Numbered from the stretch's first letter, positions 50,583 to 62,246 are shown. The stretch is 64,000 nt of DNA from Heligmosomoides polygyrus polygyrus (GCA_947396885.1 OX377202.1:14942001-15006000), one strand, 5' to 3'. Notes: generated by a model not told the origin, from the letters alone. A program made the numbers and translations.

Positions 50583-51500
50583 CTAAATTTATTTATTTGT
50601 TTATTTATTTATTACATGGCTAAATGTAGTGGGCGCGTGGTGCGCAGTCGGAGGAGGCGCCGACGGTCGCCGATACCAGGTTCCTGGTTCGGATTTTCCG
50701 CGCAGGCCAACCAAGCCTTCCATACCCCCGGGGTCGATGAATTGGTACCAGACGAGTCTGGGAAGGATAAAGCGCTGACTTGTTCATCGGCTGGCACCAC
50801 AAGTCATTGTATGGCCAAATACGCATTCAAATCGCCCTCACGACATCCCGTAGAAGCAGAATGCGCTGGCGCATCCCAAAAGGGATTGAGTAACACCTCC
50901 TTTATCCTTATCCTTTATGGCTAAATGTGAAGAACAATGCAATTAGAAACGCTATGAAATAACATCCACATGAATTGCCTAACGATCAAAGCCAAGTAAA
51001 ATAATTAGAAGGAGCATGCAATAACATACAACCAGAAATAAATGAAGAATAAAGGAGGAAAAAACCAAGAAGGGCTCTGTCGCAAGATTCCGTTATATCT
51101 TAGAATCATTTTAGAATCGACCTGCACTCTCAATGAATGGTTTCAGCTTGCATGGAATGACTGTGTCTTTGCCAAGTTTCATATAATCCGAACCTGCTCT
51201 ATTAACAGAAAATTGAATTGAGGACGAATTGAGGACTTTGTAGTATTTAATGAAAGTTTCTGTCCTCCAACTCGCGTTCTAGGTGGTCTCATCATGAAGA
51301 AGTCACGTTGATCAAGTCCACAGAAACCGTGGAGAATTTTGTGAACCATTACGAGGTCGCATATTCTTCGTCTGTATGAAAGTGTCTGTATTCCAAGTTG
51401 TTTTTTTCTTACTTTACTATTCCGAATAGCTTCGTAATCAATTCCACATTTCCTGATGAATAGTTTTCTAATGAAGCTGTTTTAGACTTTTTCAAGTCTA
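50583..51500 (-). pseudogene. CR1-like LINE 3' end, interrupted by a SINE
   Basis: Minus strand from about 51480: KLFIRKCGIDYEAIRNSK, LGIQTLSYRRRICDLVMVHK, ILHGFCGLDQRDFFMMRPPR and TRVGGQKLSL, which is the RT C-terminus that follows the palm in CR1/jockey LINEs. The 3' end has the (TTTA)n plus-strand tail at 50588-50612. The SINE at 50628-50916 interrupts it. Confidence 0.75.
50628..50916 (+). mobile_element. tRNA-derived SINE family 1, copy with 12-bp TSD
   Basis: GTGGGCGCGTGGTGCGCAGTCGG head, B box GGTTCGGATTTTCC, ends CACCTCCTTTATCCTTATCCTT. ATGGCTAAATGT is identical at 50616-50627 and 50917-50928. Inserted in the LINE 3' end described at 50.6-51.5 kb. Confidence 0.93.
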
Positions 51501-51710
51501 AGTATGTTTGAATGAAGAATGCATGCGCAACATTCTTTTATGATAAATAAGTTTAAGTATGGGATAAAGGTGGACATCTCTATGGGATGCCGTGGACGCA
51601 TTCTGAATGCATAGTGGGCTTAAAAAAGGCGTTGCGGTAAACATATAAAGACATTATTAGTAAGCTCTCATAACGATGCTACAACGATGTTTTGTTGCGA
51701 TCAAAGCTCT

Positions 51711-51955
51711 AGCGCCAGGCGGGACTCGAACCCGCACCTCCTGCTGACTGGGCGCAAATGATGCCCTCCATTACACCACCGGTCAGCAGAGTTATTGTAA
51801 CAGCTTACATCCTCGATACCAGCCACTTGAAGCTTAAAGAAAATGAATTGTCTCATAACGATGCCTTGTTGCGATGAAAACTAGCGCTAGCGGGTTTGAA
51901 CCCGCACCACTTGCTAACCGGGCAGGAATGCTCTAAAAATTACACCGCAGGCGCT
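51711..51955 (-). mobile_element. second dimeric tRNA-derived repeat (SINE family 3)
   Basis: Minus-strand tRNA-like units at 51711-51785 (T arm GCGGG-TTCGAGT-CCCGC, end CCTGGCGCT) and 51883-51955 (GCGGG-TTTGAAC-CCGC). Each is preceded on the plus strand by the ACGATG..TTGTTGCGATC body seen at 40.4 kb, and flanked by TTTGATCGAACGCAGCATCC at 51958. The acceptor stem of the first is degraded. Confidence 0.6.
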
Positions 51956-52557
51956 GCTTTGATCGAACGCAGCATCCACACCTCGTGGTACCATTTGCTC
52001 TATGAGTAATTTTTGCGAGGTACTTTAACGATTACGCTCAGAACTCACTTTTAACTTTGGGGCTGCTAGGTGGAGCACTTAAATGTTACCTTCGACATCC
52101 AAATCGGCCCCACCCCATGTTGAAAAGCGGATGATTTTAACTGAATGTGATAGTCTCCATGTTCTCTCATTTCGACACCTTGGCATTAATCTTCGAATTC
52201 GTTATTTTTTCGGAGCCAGTGAAATTGGTAGGTAAAAATGTTTATTTAAGGACTATCAACCTCGATGACACAGAAAAAATAGCGAAAATTATTGAGATAA
52301 CCGTTCTATGCGGGTACTGATCTATCTGGTCTGGCCCCCAGGGTATTTAAGTCGGGTTGTCCCGCGGGGTAGACTCATTCACCTACGTTCTAGTCCAGCT
52401 TCGGCTGACTAGTGGTCCTTCTCGGCATCCACCGATAAGGTCAGTCGTTCCTTCATAACTGTCACGTTGTTGTCGCTATCTCTCCTCAAGATTAGTACTC
52501 TGTAGGATGAAATGGTGTTTGGGAGGACAGTTTCACAAGTGTTTTTCGACTTTTTCA

Positions 52558-52593
52558 GGCTCTGACGAAGGCGAGGTCGTCGAAACGTAAGCC
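52558..52593 (+). ncRNA. hammerhead-like motif of a Penelope-like fragment
   Basis: GGCT, CTGACGA (matches the CUGANGA core), A-GGC-GAGGTC-GTC (short stem II), GAAAC, GTA, AGCC. GGCT and AGCC pair as stem I. It has the same layout as the motif at 2646-2685, with a better core. The surrounding 52380-52625 block is probably the end of a Penelope-like element, but no GIY-YIG text was found beside it. Confidence 0.5.
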
Positions 52594-53338
52594 GAGTCAA
52601 ACAAATGTGATAACAACTTTGGCTACCAGCTCAATAAAACAACATTGATCTGAATTAAGATAACCTTTTTTTCTATGGGTTCATTGATACAGTATTCAAA
52701 TTCGGCTTACTATTGACCTAATTTCTTTTAGAGAAAAGTACTTGGAGATCTGCGTTAAGGCTTAAAAATTGTTTCTACCGGTGCAGAAAGAACGTTACCG
52801 CATCTACATACTCCAACTTGTTAGCTTCCCAGGTTGTTTCTCAATGTCCATGATCACTTCGAACATTGGAAGTGCTTCTGTCTGTAGACGAAATTCCATT
52901 AAAGGAAACAATTTCGCAGTGTCGTGCCGACCTCGCTGATTTTGAAGCATATGGCTCCTTTGTGCGCTCTTCGTCAACAGCAGTAAGGCATGAGCAATCG
53001 ACATCTACCTCAAATGAAATATGCTGCGTCATTGCTCATGCATAAAGTTTTGACGCCATTCTTTATTAGCCTTTCGAGTTCAACAGCTTATAAATATTTT
53101 GAGAAATTTCTATGATATTGCGCCGGCTGGCATTAATTTGCCGATGCAGTCCGACATAACATCGAAATGATTTATTCGTTTTACGATAAAAAGTTTTTAA
53201 GCTATTCCGAATAGTTCAAGAACTGCTGATATGCAGCGAGACAAACCTTGCTTCGTTGGCGTGAAGATTTGGAAGCCCGCAACACTGCGAATATAAAAAC
53301 TGCAGGCTTACGGAAGGATAGAAGAGAAGTTATATGTG

Positions 53339-56000
53339 CAGGGTGTCTCAAAAAATGTACACACTGTTTGAAAGGTAGTAACTTTGCTCAATTAAAGTTA
53401 CTACCTTTCAAACAGTGTATACTCACAGTAAAGGAAGAAGTTAAACGCCTATATAAAAGCTTAAGAAAACTGAAACTTTCCAACATATGAGCGGTATGGA
53501 TTGCGACATGCAGTGTCTGAAACCTTGCATTTTGCACTCGATTGATTGTTTTTCGCTTGAACACTTGTTATAGTTTCTTCACAAAACAGCTATATTGATT
53601 AGTTTATGCTCCTTTTAGGGTTTAACACTTAAAACACACTACGGCTTGCAAAAAAATTCAGATTATCCTAAACAACGCAGGTGTTATTTGAAAGGTTATA
53701 ACATTGCTGCTGGTGAAGTTCTTGAGGACGTTTAAAACTCATATGAAGGCACAGTAAACGATATTTATGTGGCGTGCAAACAGTTAAGGTTGCGCTATAC
53801 ATCCTTCTAAAACCATCCATTTTGGACTCGATTGATTGTGCATGGGCTGAATGCTTGTTACAGTTTTGTTACTACTTGGCCACATTAACCTATGCTGTGC
53901 TTTTTTGAACATTTGAAGCTTGACAGTGCACTAGTACAGTACCACGTTTGGAGCGCTCCAAAGCGGCTTTTTAAAATAATTTTTTTAAAATCAAGTACTC
54001 GTAAAAAAAGCACATATTTGAACTCAGCAGCTTGAGCTCTATCTTCGGACATATAAATCTTAATAGAATTGAACAATGCATGTAGGCCCGACACAATCAA
54101 ATGAGTGTGCGCGACAACCTGTAGAGCGAGCGAGCGACAGCCTTAGAGTGAGTGTTTGGGGAGTTTTATTAGAAATTCTCAGCCGCCCTTTCTAGGAATT
54201 GCTCTAACACTGTCCAGCTTGCCTTTGAAGTGCGCCGGGCACAATGCATATAGGACCGAACCTTTCAATCGAGTGGGCGCAACAGCTTGTAGAGTGGGCG
54301 TTTGGGTTTTATCAGAATTTTCCTACCGCCCTACTAAGGAGTTGCTCTAAGGCTGTCCAGCTAGCCTTTGGAGTGCGCCAGAAACAATGTATATTCAACC
54401 GAACCTATCAATCGAGGAGGGTAACCGCTCGCAAATTGCACGCGCGGGCGTGTTCTGAGAGCGATAGCTCTGTAAAGTGCAAACGTTTCCAGTTGAACAG
54501 AGCGGTAGAACTGCGAGAGTATCGAAAACTCAAGTTTGGGCGAGTAAGGGCGGAAGAAACTTCACTGCTGCCCTCCGCCGCTCTTAAACGGCGGCTGGGA
54601 CTAGAGCAGTTTAGGCGGCCGGGGAGTTATGAGCACTTACTCGTAAAGTACCTTAAGTGATCTGTTTGCCTATGCATTTGTAGGCATTCAGCTCATCGCG
54701 TCTTCCCGCAGTGATCGACTGAATTCGGAAAAAATCGTGTTACACAAGGCTAACCTGCATTTTCGCAACGATGTAATTTCGCCTGTTTAAAAGCTGCAGC
54801 ACTTTTGCGAACTTCTGAACCTTTCTACTGCCTACATAACCCTCGAGCTGCAGAAGGAAAGATTCGCACTTGACAGAGTTATTGTGCTCCGAACACGCCC
54901 GCTAGTGCAATATGCGAGCGATAGCGCCCACTCGATTGATTCTGCATGCATTGTTCACGGCGTACTCCAAAGACAAGCTGGACAGTCTTAGGGCAATTCC
55001 TGATTGGGACGGCTGAAAATTTCCGATAAAACTCTCCAAGCGCTCATCCTACAAGCTGTCGCTCGCTCGCTCTATAGGTTGTCTCGCCCACTCGATTGAT
55101 TGTGTCGGGCCTATACGCATAGCTCAGCTCTACTAAGATTTATATGTCAATAGATAGAGCTCGAGCTGCTGCGCTCAAATATATGCTTATTTTCACAAGT
55201 ACTTGATTTAAACAAGTTATTTAAAAAAGCCGCTTTGGAACGCTCCAAAGCGGCTTTTTCGGTAATTGACCAAAAGACATGCGTGGTACTGTACTTCTGT
55301 AAATTTGAATTTTTAACTGTGAATTTTTAACATCTTCAAAATCTTCACTGGCAGCGATGGTATCGCGTCTCGTAAAGCGCAAATGTTTTTAGAATCCCCG
55401 CATTTTGGAACAATTGTAGTGGACTGGAAAGTTTTAAACGGTAAAAGAAGCACAATACGGGATAATGTGGTCATTTGATAACAAGACTGTAACAAGCATT
55501 CAGCCCATGCACAATCAATCGAGCCGGAAATGCAAGGCTTCAGGCGGGGCCTGGCGCAATCTTGAGTGTTTGCACGTCATAAAAACTCTTTACCCTGTGC
55601 TTTCAAATAAGTGTCGAACTTTTTTAAAAGCTTCAATCTTCAAGCTTCAAGCAATTCTAAATTCTGGAACCTTTCAAATAGTACCTGATTTTTAGGATAG
55701 TCTGCACTATTCACAAGCCGTAGTGTGCCCTTAAGGTTTATACCTTAAGTATACCTTAAGGGGGCTTAAGTAATCAATCTATACGGCTACTTTGTGGAGA
55801 AATCATAACAAGTATTTAAGCGAAAACAATCAATCGAGTGTAAAATGCAAGGTTTCAGACGGGTGCATGGAGCAATCCATATCGCTCGTATGCCAGAAAA
55901 TTTCTAATTTCTTCCTCTTTCATACTTAACTTCCTCAGTACCTTTATTGTGAGCAAAGTTACCACCTTCAAAGAGTGTATACGTTTTTTCAGACACCCTG
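53339..56000. mobile_element. giant hAT-like foldback element, 2.66 kb
   Basis: Ends CAGGGTGTCTCAAAAAATGT (53339) and ..GTTTTTTCAGACACCCTG (to 56000); TATATGTG / TATATGTT duplicates on each side (8 bp, one difference), as for hAT elements. The arms mirror each other for more than 1 kb around a centre near 54670. Mirrors include TGCACTCGATTGATTG, TACGGCTTG, GCTCCAAAGCGGCTTTTT (53957, inverted at 55236-55254), TGTCGGGCC and GCTGGACAG. A 60-bp hairpin sits in the left end (53362-53421). An internal unit of about 150 bp (CAATCGAGTGGGCG...GCGCC) is repeated at 54090-54390. The 138-aa plus ORF at 54244-54660 shows no motif and spans these repeats. Confidence 0.8.
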
Positions 56001-56072
56001 TATATGTTGCGGTGCGAGCAAAGTTCCTCACTCCAACACTGACTGTCGACAAATTTGTAGATATCGTTGATG

Positions 56073-56244
56073 CTAGTAGTTATGCTTGAAGCCTAATGAT
56101 GCTGTTGTCGGGAACGCGTGGAATCTCGGCAATGTTGATTCAAGGTAGGCTGTTGGAGTGAGTAGAGGACTAAACTGGCTCCAATGCTCGTCGTCGGGTG
56201 CTTCGCTTGTCGGCGAGTCAGCAAAAACACGCGGCTTTATTGTT
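56073..56244 (-). CDS. candidate terminal exon, unknown protein
   Basis: Minus strand, acceptor CCTCTTTAG, then TIKPRVFADSPTSEAPDDEH, WSQFSPLLTPTAYLESTLPR, FHAFPTTASLGFKHNY and TAG. Open, hydrophilic and Pro/Ser-rich. Its phase requires an upstream exon ending in phase 2. The exon at 57407-57495 does end in phase 2, but the direct join would make TGA, so a further exon is needed if they belong together. Confidence 0.45.
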
Positions 56245-56756
56245 CTAAAGAGGAGCAATTGAGCTCGCAGCCGCACTCCTGAGCAAACCATCGCGGAAAG
56301 TGCAACCAAACGACCTGAGACTTTTTGGGACTATCGCGCAATGTAGGATCTCAAGCCGAGTCTACTCAAGAAAGCGCCGAGGCCACCTGCAGATCTCCTT
56401 GAACGAGTGAGACTTTGTTCAATGAACGAGGGACTGCAGCAGTTTGTGGGGAATCCTGAATTGGAGCGCTGGAGGCAAGGTGGGCAAATTCCTTGCATTC
56501 ATTTTTCAGTAGTATTCAAGTTAGGTGCGAGCAACCTGTATGCCCAGAAAAATACGTGAAATAGCGGTGTAGGATTTGGGTAAGACTGGAAAATCTAAAA
56601 AAAGCCGTCTAAGGCAATACAAATTCAAATGAGCCGCCCCAACCTATACATATTAAGCTGCACCCAACTTGTCCCTTAGAGGAGGTTCTAAGTCTAGCCA
56701 CCTATTCGCTGTGCCGACCTGCTGCTTCCTCACGGCCATCAAATAATGAAATGAAT

Positions 56757-57040
56757 AATGGGCAGTGGTAATCAATCATTGCCTAGGATACGCCAGGCAT
56801 TCTACTTTCCTGGGATATTATGTACGCAATTTGAATTCGTATCTGGCCTACTAAACGACTTACAGTGGCCAGGGTCGAGGACAAGCCAGTGCTTCATCCT
56901 TCCCCGACAAATCTGGTACCAATTCACCGACTACGAAGGGATATAAGTCTTTCTTGTCCTGGACGGGAAATCCGAACCAAGAAGTTGGAGTCTGAATGCA
57001 AGTGATAGTTAGCGCCTACAACTGCGCTACCACGCACTCC
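56757..57040 (-). mobile_element. SINE family 1, minus-strand copy
   Basis: Minus strand: GTGCGTGGTAGCGCAGTTGT (A box), CTTGGTTCGGATTTCCCGTC (B box), CCTTCGTAGTCGGTGAATTG and TGTCGGGGAAGGATGAAGCA. The tail is not preserved. Lies between candidate exons at 56.1 and 57.4 kb. Confidence 0.82.
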
Positions 57041-57175
57041 AGCAGTTAAAGTAGCCATCTAATGCTACAAGTAGACAAGAAATGTGAGTGGATAAAAACG
57101 GTTTTTCTTCTTTTTCTGTAAGTTCTTGTTGATCACTTTACGACAGGGAGCCGGATTCATCAACGTCTCACATCA

Positions 57176-57283
57176 GTTTAACAGAGAAAGTACAGCCGAA
57201 ATCCCTGTTAGCGTGGCTTATCATGCGATATGGTGATATATTTATGCGCTATCAGGGATTTCGGCTGTTATTTCTCTGTTAAA
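57176..57283. repeat. hairpin MITE, about 108 bp
   Basis: TTTAACAGAGAAAGTACAGC / GCTGTTATTTCTCTGTTAAA and CCGAAATCCCTG / CAGGGATTTCGG form an imperfect stem of about 33 bp around an A+T-rich loop. Confidence 0.85.
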
Positions 57284-57406
57284 TTGCTTGAAGTCGTCGA
57301 TGAATATGACCAAAGTTTGGAGCAATATACGGTAGAAATCCTCATACCGTAATTCCTCAATTCTCAAAACGTTACTTAAAGAGTATGTAGATAGACGTGT
57401 GCTTAC

Positions 57407-57495
57407 CAATTTGAGGTAGTCATGGCCTGCAGTTGATCAAGCCGTCTCGAATCATCGTCTACTACGACTCCGAAGGAACAGAAGGGCTTGTTGGT
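57407..57495 (-). CDS. candidate internal exon, unknown protein
   Basis: Minus strand, acceptor GGCTGCGTCCAG and donor GTAAGC: TNKPFCSFGVVVDDDSRRLD followed by QLQAMTTSN, phase 2 at the end. Good splice sites and an open frame, no homology recognised. Confidence 0.4.
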
Positions 57496-57779
57496 CTGGA
57501 CGCAGCCCGGAATAAAGGAACATGAATTGCTGTAAACGAGAAAGGCGACGTCTTTTCTGACTGCGCTACCGCGCTCTCTTCATTTTTTATTGCGGCTTAC
57601 AAATATTTTATAAAATACTAATAAGCTGGTAGTGCCATAATAGAACAAATAGGAATAAAGTGCAGCTCCAATATTATGGATTGAGTATGAATCTGTCGAC
57701 CTTGTTCAGGCTACCACATTTATAACCACAACTACCTGTGTCCTGTTGTTTGTGGAAAGGTCGCTTGCAAGGTTTGCAT

Positions 57780-57975
57780 CCAAGTCTGCCATGTGAGTGA
57801 CACCATAGATCAAATAGACCACGAAGGGACACTCGAGAAGTCCGACCAGCAAGTTGGTGGACTTCCTTTCTTGGTGTTCTTTTGTCGTCTCGACGCGCCC
57901 AGGTCTTCACGGGTCCCTCCCAGCGAAGCGCACCGTATAACCAGCCCACCTATTTTTCGACGAGCCCGCATGAGG
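57780..57975 (-). pseudogene. RTE-type LINE C-terminal fragment, decayed
   Basis: Minus strand, in three frames: SKNRWAGYTVRFAGRD, RRDDKRTPRK and SPPTCWSDFSS. These correspond to [17 protein letters not shown] and PPTRW.DFF of the copy at 5.5 kb. Several frameshifts. Confidence 0.6.
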
Positions 57976-58254
57976 AACAGCGTGGTTAATCCTCGAACGT
58001 AAATGAAGCGCTTGATACATATGCAAGTGCTCCGATACTAACGGCGTGTCTGCTATTTCGCGCTTCGACTTTGCAACACCATGTATCTAAAGAAAGTAGT
58101 TTTTGTAAAAAGTAAAAGTCGCTAACATCTAGAATTTGCTGCGCATTTTATTGGCATCAAGCCGCTCACCACTTCCGTACGTTCATTATAAACATTCTAT
58201 CCGGACGGCCCAGTATCGCCATTGGTTTGTGCTGAACAATACTTCTGCCCTCAT

Positions 58255-58900
58255 GTTGCTCCTTCGCGACGTTTACTAAACGTCGGAGGTAGAGGGAGGC
58301 ATTTGCGATTGAAGCGCGCCGTTCTCAATGGATTTCTATTCCTTTTTATTATTTCTCCTGAGCTAAATATAAGAAGATGTTCAAGAAGGATGGTACTTTA
58401 TTCCAATGCTTTCTCGTTTCTTGTCTAGATAATGGAGAGGGGCGCAGTATTTCAAGCATACCTACCAGTGCAGGTTTAGTGAAAATGGACATAATAGGAC
58501 ATAATGGAAAATAATGTTTCTGATTGTAAAGCTACCATGTCACGATATTATATATCGATATATATCAATATTCAGGTAAGTTAGAGAGGCCACTCTCTTA
58601 TAGGTAATTTATTTGCTAACACATAAAAATGACCATCCTATCATGCGTTGTTTATATGTAGTTGGCAGAAATTTTCATGACTTCGTATTTAACTGTAAGA
58701 TCCAGAATCAATTTATATGTTTAATAAATAGAATCATCAGAAACTCTATGAACATCCTACTACAGCAAGGATGAGTTCTAGGATTAGAAAGGACGCAACG
58801 TTTTAGAAGAGCAGTCGGCAGGAGTAACGCGCTCCACTGACAACGGTGTGCTCGAATCGCAAATGCCTCCCTCTATCTCCGACGTTTAGCAAACGTGATC
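58255..58900. repeat. inverted pair of about 60 bp around unique DNA
   Basis: CGTTTACTAAACGTCGGAGG, then GAGGGAGGCATTTGCGATT (58270-58311), is mirrored by AATCGCAAATGCCTCCCTC, then CCGACGTTTAGCAAACG (58855-58896). The spacer of about 540 bp is A+T-rich with no gene. Possible MITE ends. Confidence 0.65.
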
Positions 58901-58934
58901 CTTCGCAACCGTTCTCATGCCCAACTGTTTGTGT

Positions 58935-59042
58935 TTCAGGATATCGTTGACTCGCCCTCCGAATCCGGACACCAGGTTCCCCTCACTCGTTTCTTCTTAC
59001 TGGGTCTCGCGCGACGGGGAAAATCGGAGATAAGTGTCGAGG
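58935..59042 (+). CDS. candidate exon, unknown protein
   Basis: Plus strand, acceptor TTTGTGTTTCAG and donor GTGAAT: DIVDSPSESGHQVPLTRFFL, LGLARRGKSEISVE. It may pair with the exon at 62247-62412 across the Harbinger element, but the simplest join is out of phase (0 versus 1). Confidence 0.4.
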
Positions 59043-59077
59043 TGAATACTACCTCATCAGCGCGTCGGGCGAACATT

Positions 59078-61900
59078 TACCTCCAAGGCGAGGGTTTTGT
59101 TCCGCAGCCAATTTCTGATCCAATGCATGCCTCCGCTGGCCCGTTGCTAGCACTGAGCTGGCCGCCAGCCACAAAATCAATGCTCGACAGGGCGCCTGGT
59201 TGTCGTCGCCGTTTTTCGCCGGACTTACGGTGAGTTGTTTTGCCTTTTGTTTTTCTCTATTAGTATTGTATTCCATGGTTTTTTAGGCTCTGTGGGCCAT
59301 GGCGGCCCACAATGCCACTCATTTTTAAGTGAATTGCTTCCTTCAGTGGCATTGTGGGCCGACTTGGGCCACCATGAGCCTAGTCCATCACGCAAATAGT
59401 AATTTACGATTTGCGTGGATAGACTATGCCCGTCCGTGACCTTAACCTCCCTTGGCATATGTTGTCATGTCATGTAGGCCTACATTTACCATTGTTTCTC
59501 TACTACCTGCTATGCTACTAGTTTCCACCCTCCCTCCCCCTACCCCCCCCCCACCCTCCCCTACCTCATACTTCTCATTTCATTTCTCCTAAATACGATG
59601 CTGCTAGTGTCTGTGGCAGCGACTTCCCAACACCAAATGTGACTCCTTAATTTCGCTGTTAACTGATGAGCTCAGCAAAAGATACCTTCTTCATCCTCAT
59701 TCATTTTTCCCACCACATTGCCGTACTCTCAGAATTCTGGTTGCACTCTTTCAAGTCACAATGCCTTCGAGTGATGTGAGCCCACTCTCACTGCTGCTAT
59801 TCTCTCATTCGACGCTGAACAATATTCACTGCCTGTATTCCGTCTGTTATGATGGTGAGTGTTTTACATTTTGCTCGATTTGTTATTCGAGATTTCTGCG
59901 AGTAACTGTAAGCAACTAAGCGATCTACGACATAAAAAAAGCGGAAATGTTTTTGAAGAAACAATGTCTGCTTCTTTTACATTTTGACAATTTGCCACAT
60001 TTTGCTTCATGGTTCATTTATTCAGTTAGCATGCGATATTACACCTTATTTCCTTCTCTCATTTTCCTACTAATTAGGCAATGTAGGTGGACCGCGAATG
60101 GCAAGGCCATGCGACCGGTCGGTACCTCAGGGTAGGTGCGTAGCCGCAATGCCCTCGTATATTGTCGCCTGCGCTACCACAGGACCTTTCGGGTCATTCT
60201 ATGAGTCCACGAGCCACACACCTTGTGGGTTAAGGAAGAAGGGATCTTCAGTTGCACTGCTGTGAAGGATGCTACCTGCTGCTTAGTGCTGTTCTCATTT
60301 GTCTCAATTCTTTCAACTCTTTATCTTTCCACTTTCCATAACCCAACCCAGTATACGACTTTGTCGGGGCTTCCACCTACCGAGTGGGAAGATTGCTATG
60401 TGAATAGGTACGCCAGAAAGTTATGATTCTCCAGGCCTATATTACAAATTGTTTTAGAAAGGGATTCCACTCCATCAATGTCGGCGCTATTGCCGACATA
60501 GACCCAAAGTTCATATGGTTGAACGTCGCCTTCCCAGGGAAAACGCACGACTCAAGGGTAAGAAACTGTTATCATGTTTCAATATTCTACATATTTTTAT
60601 TAAGGTATTCCGTTCTGATGGTTTGTATAAAGACCTGCAGAGCGGAAGAAAACGTGGCGTCCTCCTTGGTGACAGCGCGTATCGCTTAGAGCAATTCTTG
60701 CTGAAGCCCTACCTGAGATACGGAAGGACAGAAGCACGCGAGTTGGACGCTGGAGCATTTCATAGGCATCGATTGAGATGCTAAAAATAAAGTTCAAATT
60801 CAGAAGTGAGGTTCACTGAGGCGCTGCAGAAAGGGTCTGCGTGGAGCACGCGTTCGGTGCGCTGGAGAGGCAGTTCCTGGCGCTACACACGGGAGCTGCA
60901 GTGAGTCTTGGCAGCAACATAAATGTGAGGCGGCAATTTCTACACATATCCTTTAGATGTATTCCCACTGCAGCGGGGAAGATAGCAAATGCAGTGGTAT
61001 TCTCTGCAACCTCTGCATCCTCACGAATGAGGCCACATTCGACTCGGTTGAAGATTCCGTGAGCGACTATGATGTTGCTGGAGACGTACAATAAGCGGAA
61101 GTCGAGAAGACGGGACGGTGCAGGATCATGTTGTCCAACGATTCTTCTTGAGCCAGCTGAGACGATAATTTTTTCAATTACTGCATTGAAATGAAATAAA
61201 ATGTGGAAGTTTGTTGAAATGTGAGAGAAGGGGTAATTAATATAGTGCATATATGAGATTGTGTGGAAAAACTGAGGGTAAAAAGGAATCTTCTGCTGAG
61301 CGCATCAGCTAACAGCGAAACCAAGCAGTCACATTTGCTGCTGGGAAGTCGCTGTCACCGACACTAGCAGCATCGTATTTAGGAGAAATGAAATGTGAAA
61401 TGTGAGGTAGACGGGGAGAGGGGTGGAAACTAGTAGCATAGGAGGTAGTAGTAAAACAATGGTAAATGTGGGCCTACATGACTAATAATGGGTGCCATCC
61501 ACCACAGTAGCCTCCATAGGCAACATATGCCAAGGGAGGCTAAGGTGGCGGACGGGCATAGTCCATCCACGCAAATCGTAAATTACGATTTGCGTGGTGG
61601 ACTAGGCTCATGGTGGCCGAAGTCGGCCAACAATGCCACTAAAGGAAGCAATTCACTTAACAATAAGTGGCATTGTGGCCGCCATGGCCCACAGAGCCTA
61701 AAAAACCATGGAATGCAAGAATAATAGAGAAAACAAAAGATAAGACAACTCACCTAAGTCCGGCGACAGACGGCTACGGCAACTAGGCTCCTCTTTCGAG
61801 CATTGATTTTGCGACTGGCGGCCAGCTCAGAGCTGGCAACGGGCCAGTAGAAGCATGCATTGGGTCAGAAATTGGCCGTAGAACAAAACCCTCGCCTTGG
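59078..61900. mobile_element. PIF/Harbinger transposon region flanked by about 0.5 kb inverted arms
   Basis: The left arm (59078 to about 59640) and right arm (about 61320 to 61900) mirror each other: CCAAGGCGAGGGTTTTGTTC, GCCGCCAGCCACAAAATCAATGC, CCATGGTTTTTTAGGCTC, GTAATTTACGATTTGCGTGG, CATATGTTG, GTAGGCCTACATTTACCATTG, AGTTTCCACC and ATACGATGCTGCTAGTG. Between them lie the transposase exons. Exact ends and TSD could not be fixed. The long arms are unusual for this superfamily. Confidence 0.72.
60423..61092 (+). pseudogene. PIF/Harbinger DDE transposase (DDE_Tnp_4), spliced but decayed
   Basis: Exon 60457-60558 encodes KGFHSINVGAIADIDPKFIW and LNVAFPGKTHDSR (first Asp). A 46-bp intron with GTAAG and TTATTAAG ends follows, then an exon from 60605: VFRSDGLYKDLQSGRKRGVL, LGDSAYRLEQFLLKPYLR (second Asp). 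In a shifted frame near 60824: AAERVCVEHAFGALERQFLA (catalytic Glu). Near 60955: RCIPTAAGKIANA, then a shift to LCNLCILTNEATFDSVED with a stop at 61092. All three catalytic positions are seen; at least two frame changes are not explained by introns. Confidence 0.85.
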
Positions 61901-62246
61901 CCGTCATGAATCAGAAAACCGAGGTAAGTTCGGGGAAAGTGGAGGGTAAATGGCCGTCGAGGTAAGTGGGAGTAGAATTAACCTCCTGCCGCATTCATGA
62001 CTCCGGCCCCTGGGTCCGTCTATATTGATCTCCCTTCTTATTGCCTCCCCCATCTTCCCAACTCCTGGCCTACTTCCTTGTCTCCACTAGTGACCCCCCC
62101 CCTCCTGGTCTCTTCTTGCTGGTTTCCCCGTCCTGTTCCCTCCTCCAGGTTCTTCTTTTCCTTCCTGGTCGCTCACCTGGTCCACCCTAGAGATCCCTTT
62201 ACTTCCCTTCTCTACTATCCCCTTAATGGTGCTCCCAGGCGCACGG

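Noticed and set aside
54244..54660. 138-aa plus ORF
   Set aside because: Lies in the internal repeats of the hAT-like foldback; no domain, and the repeated units account for its openness.
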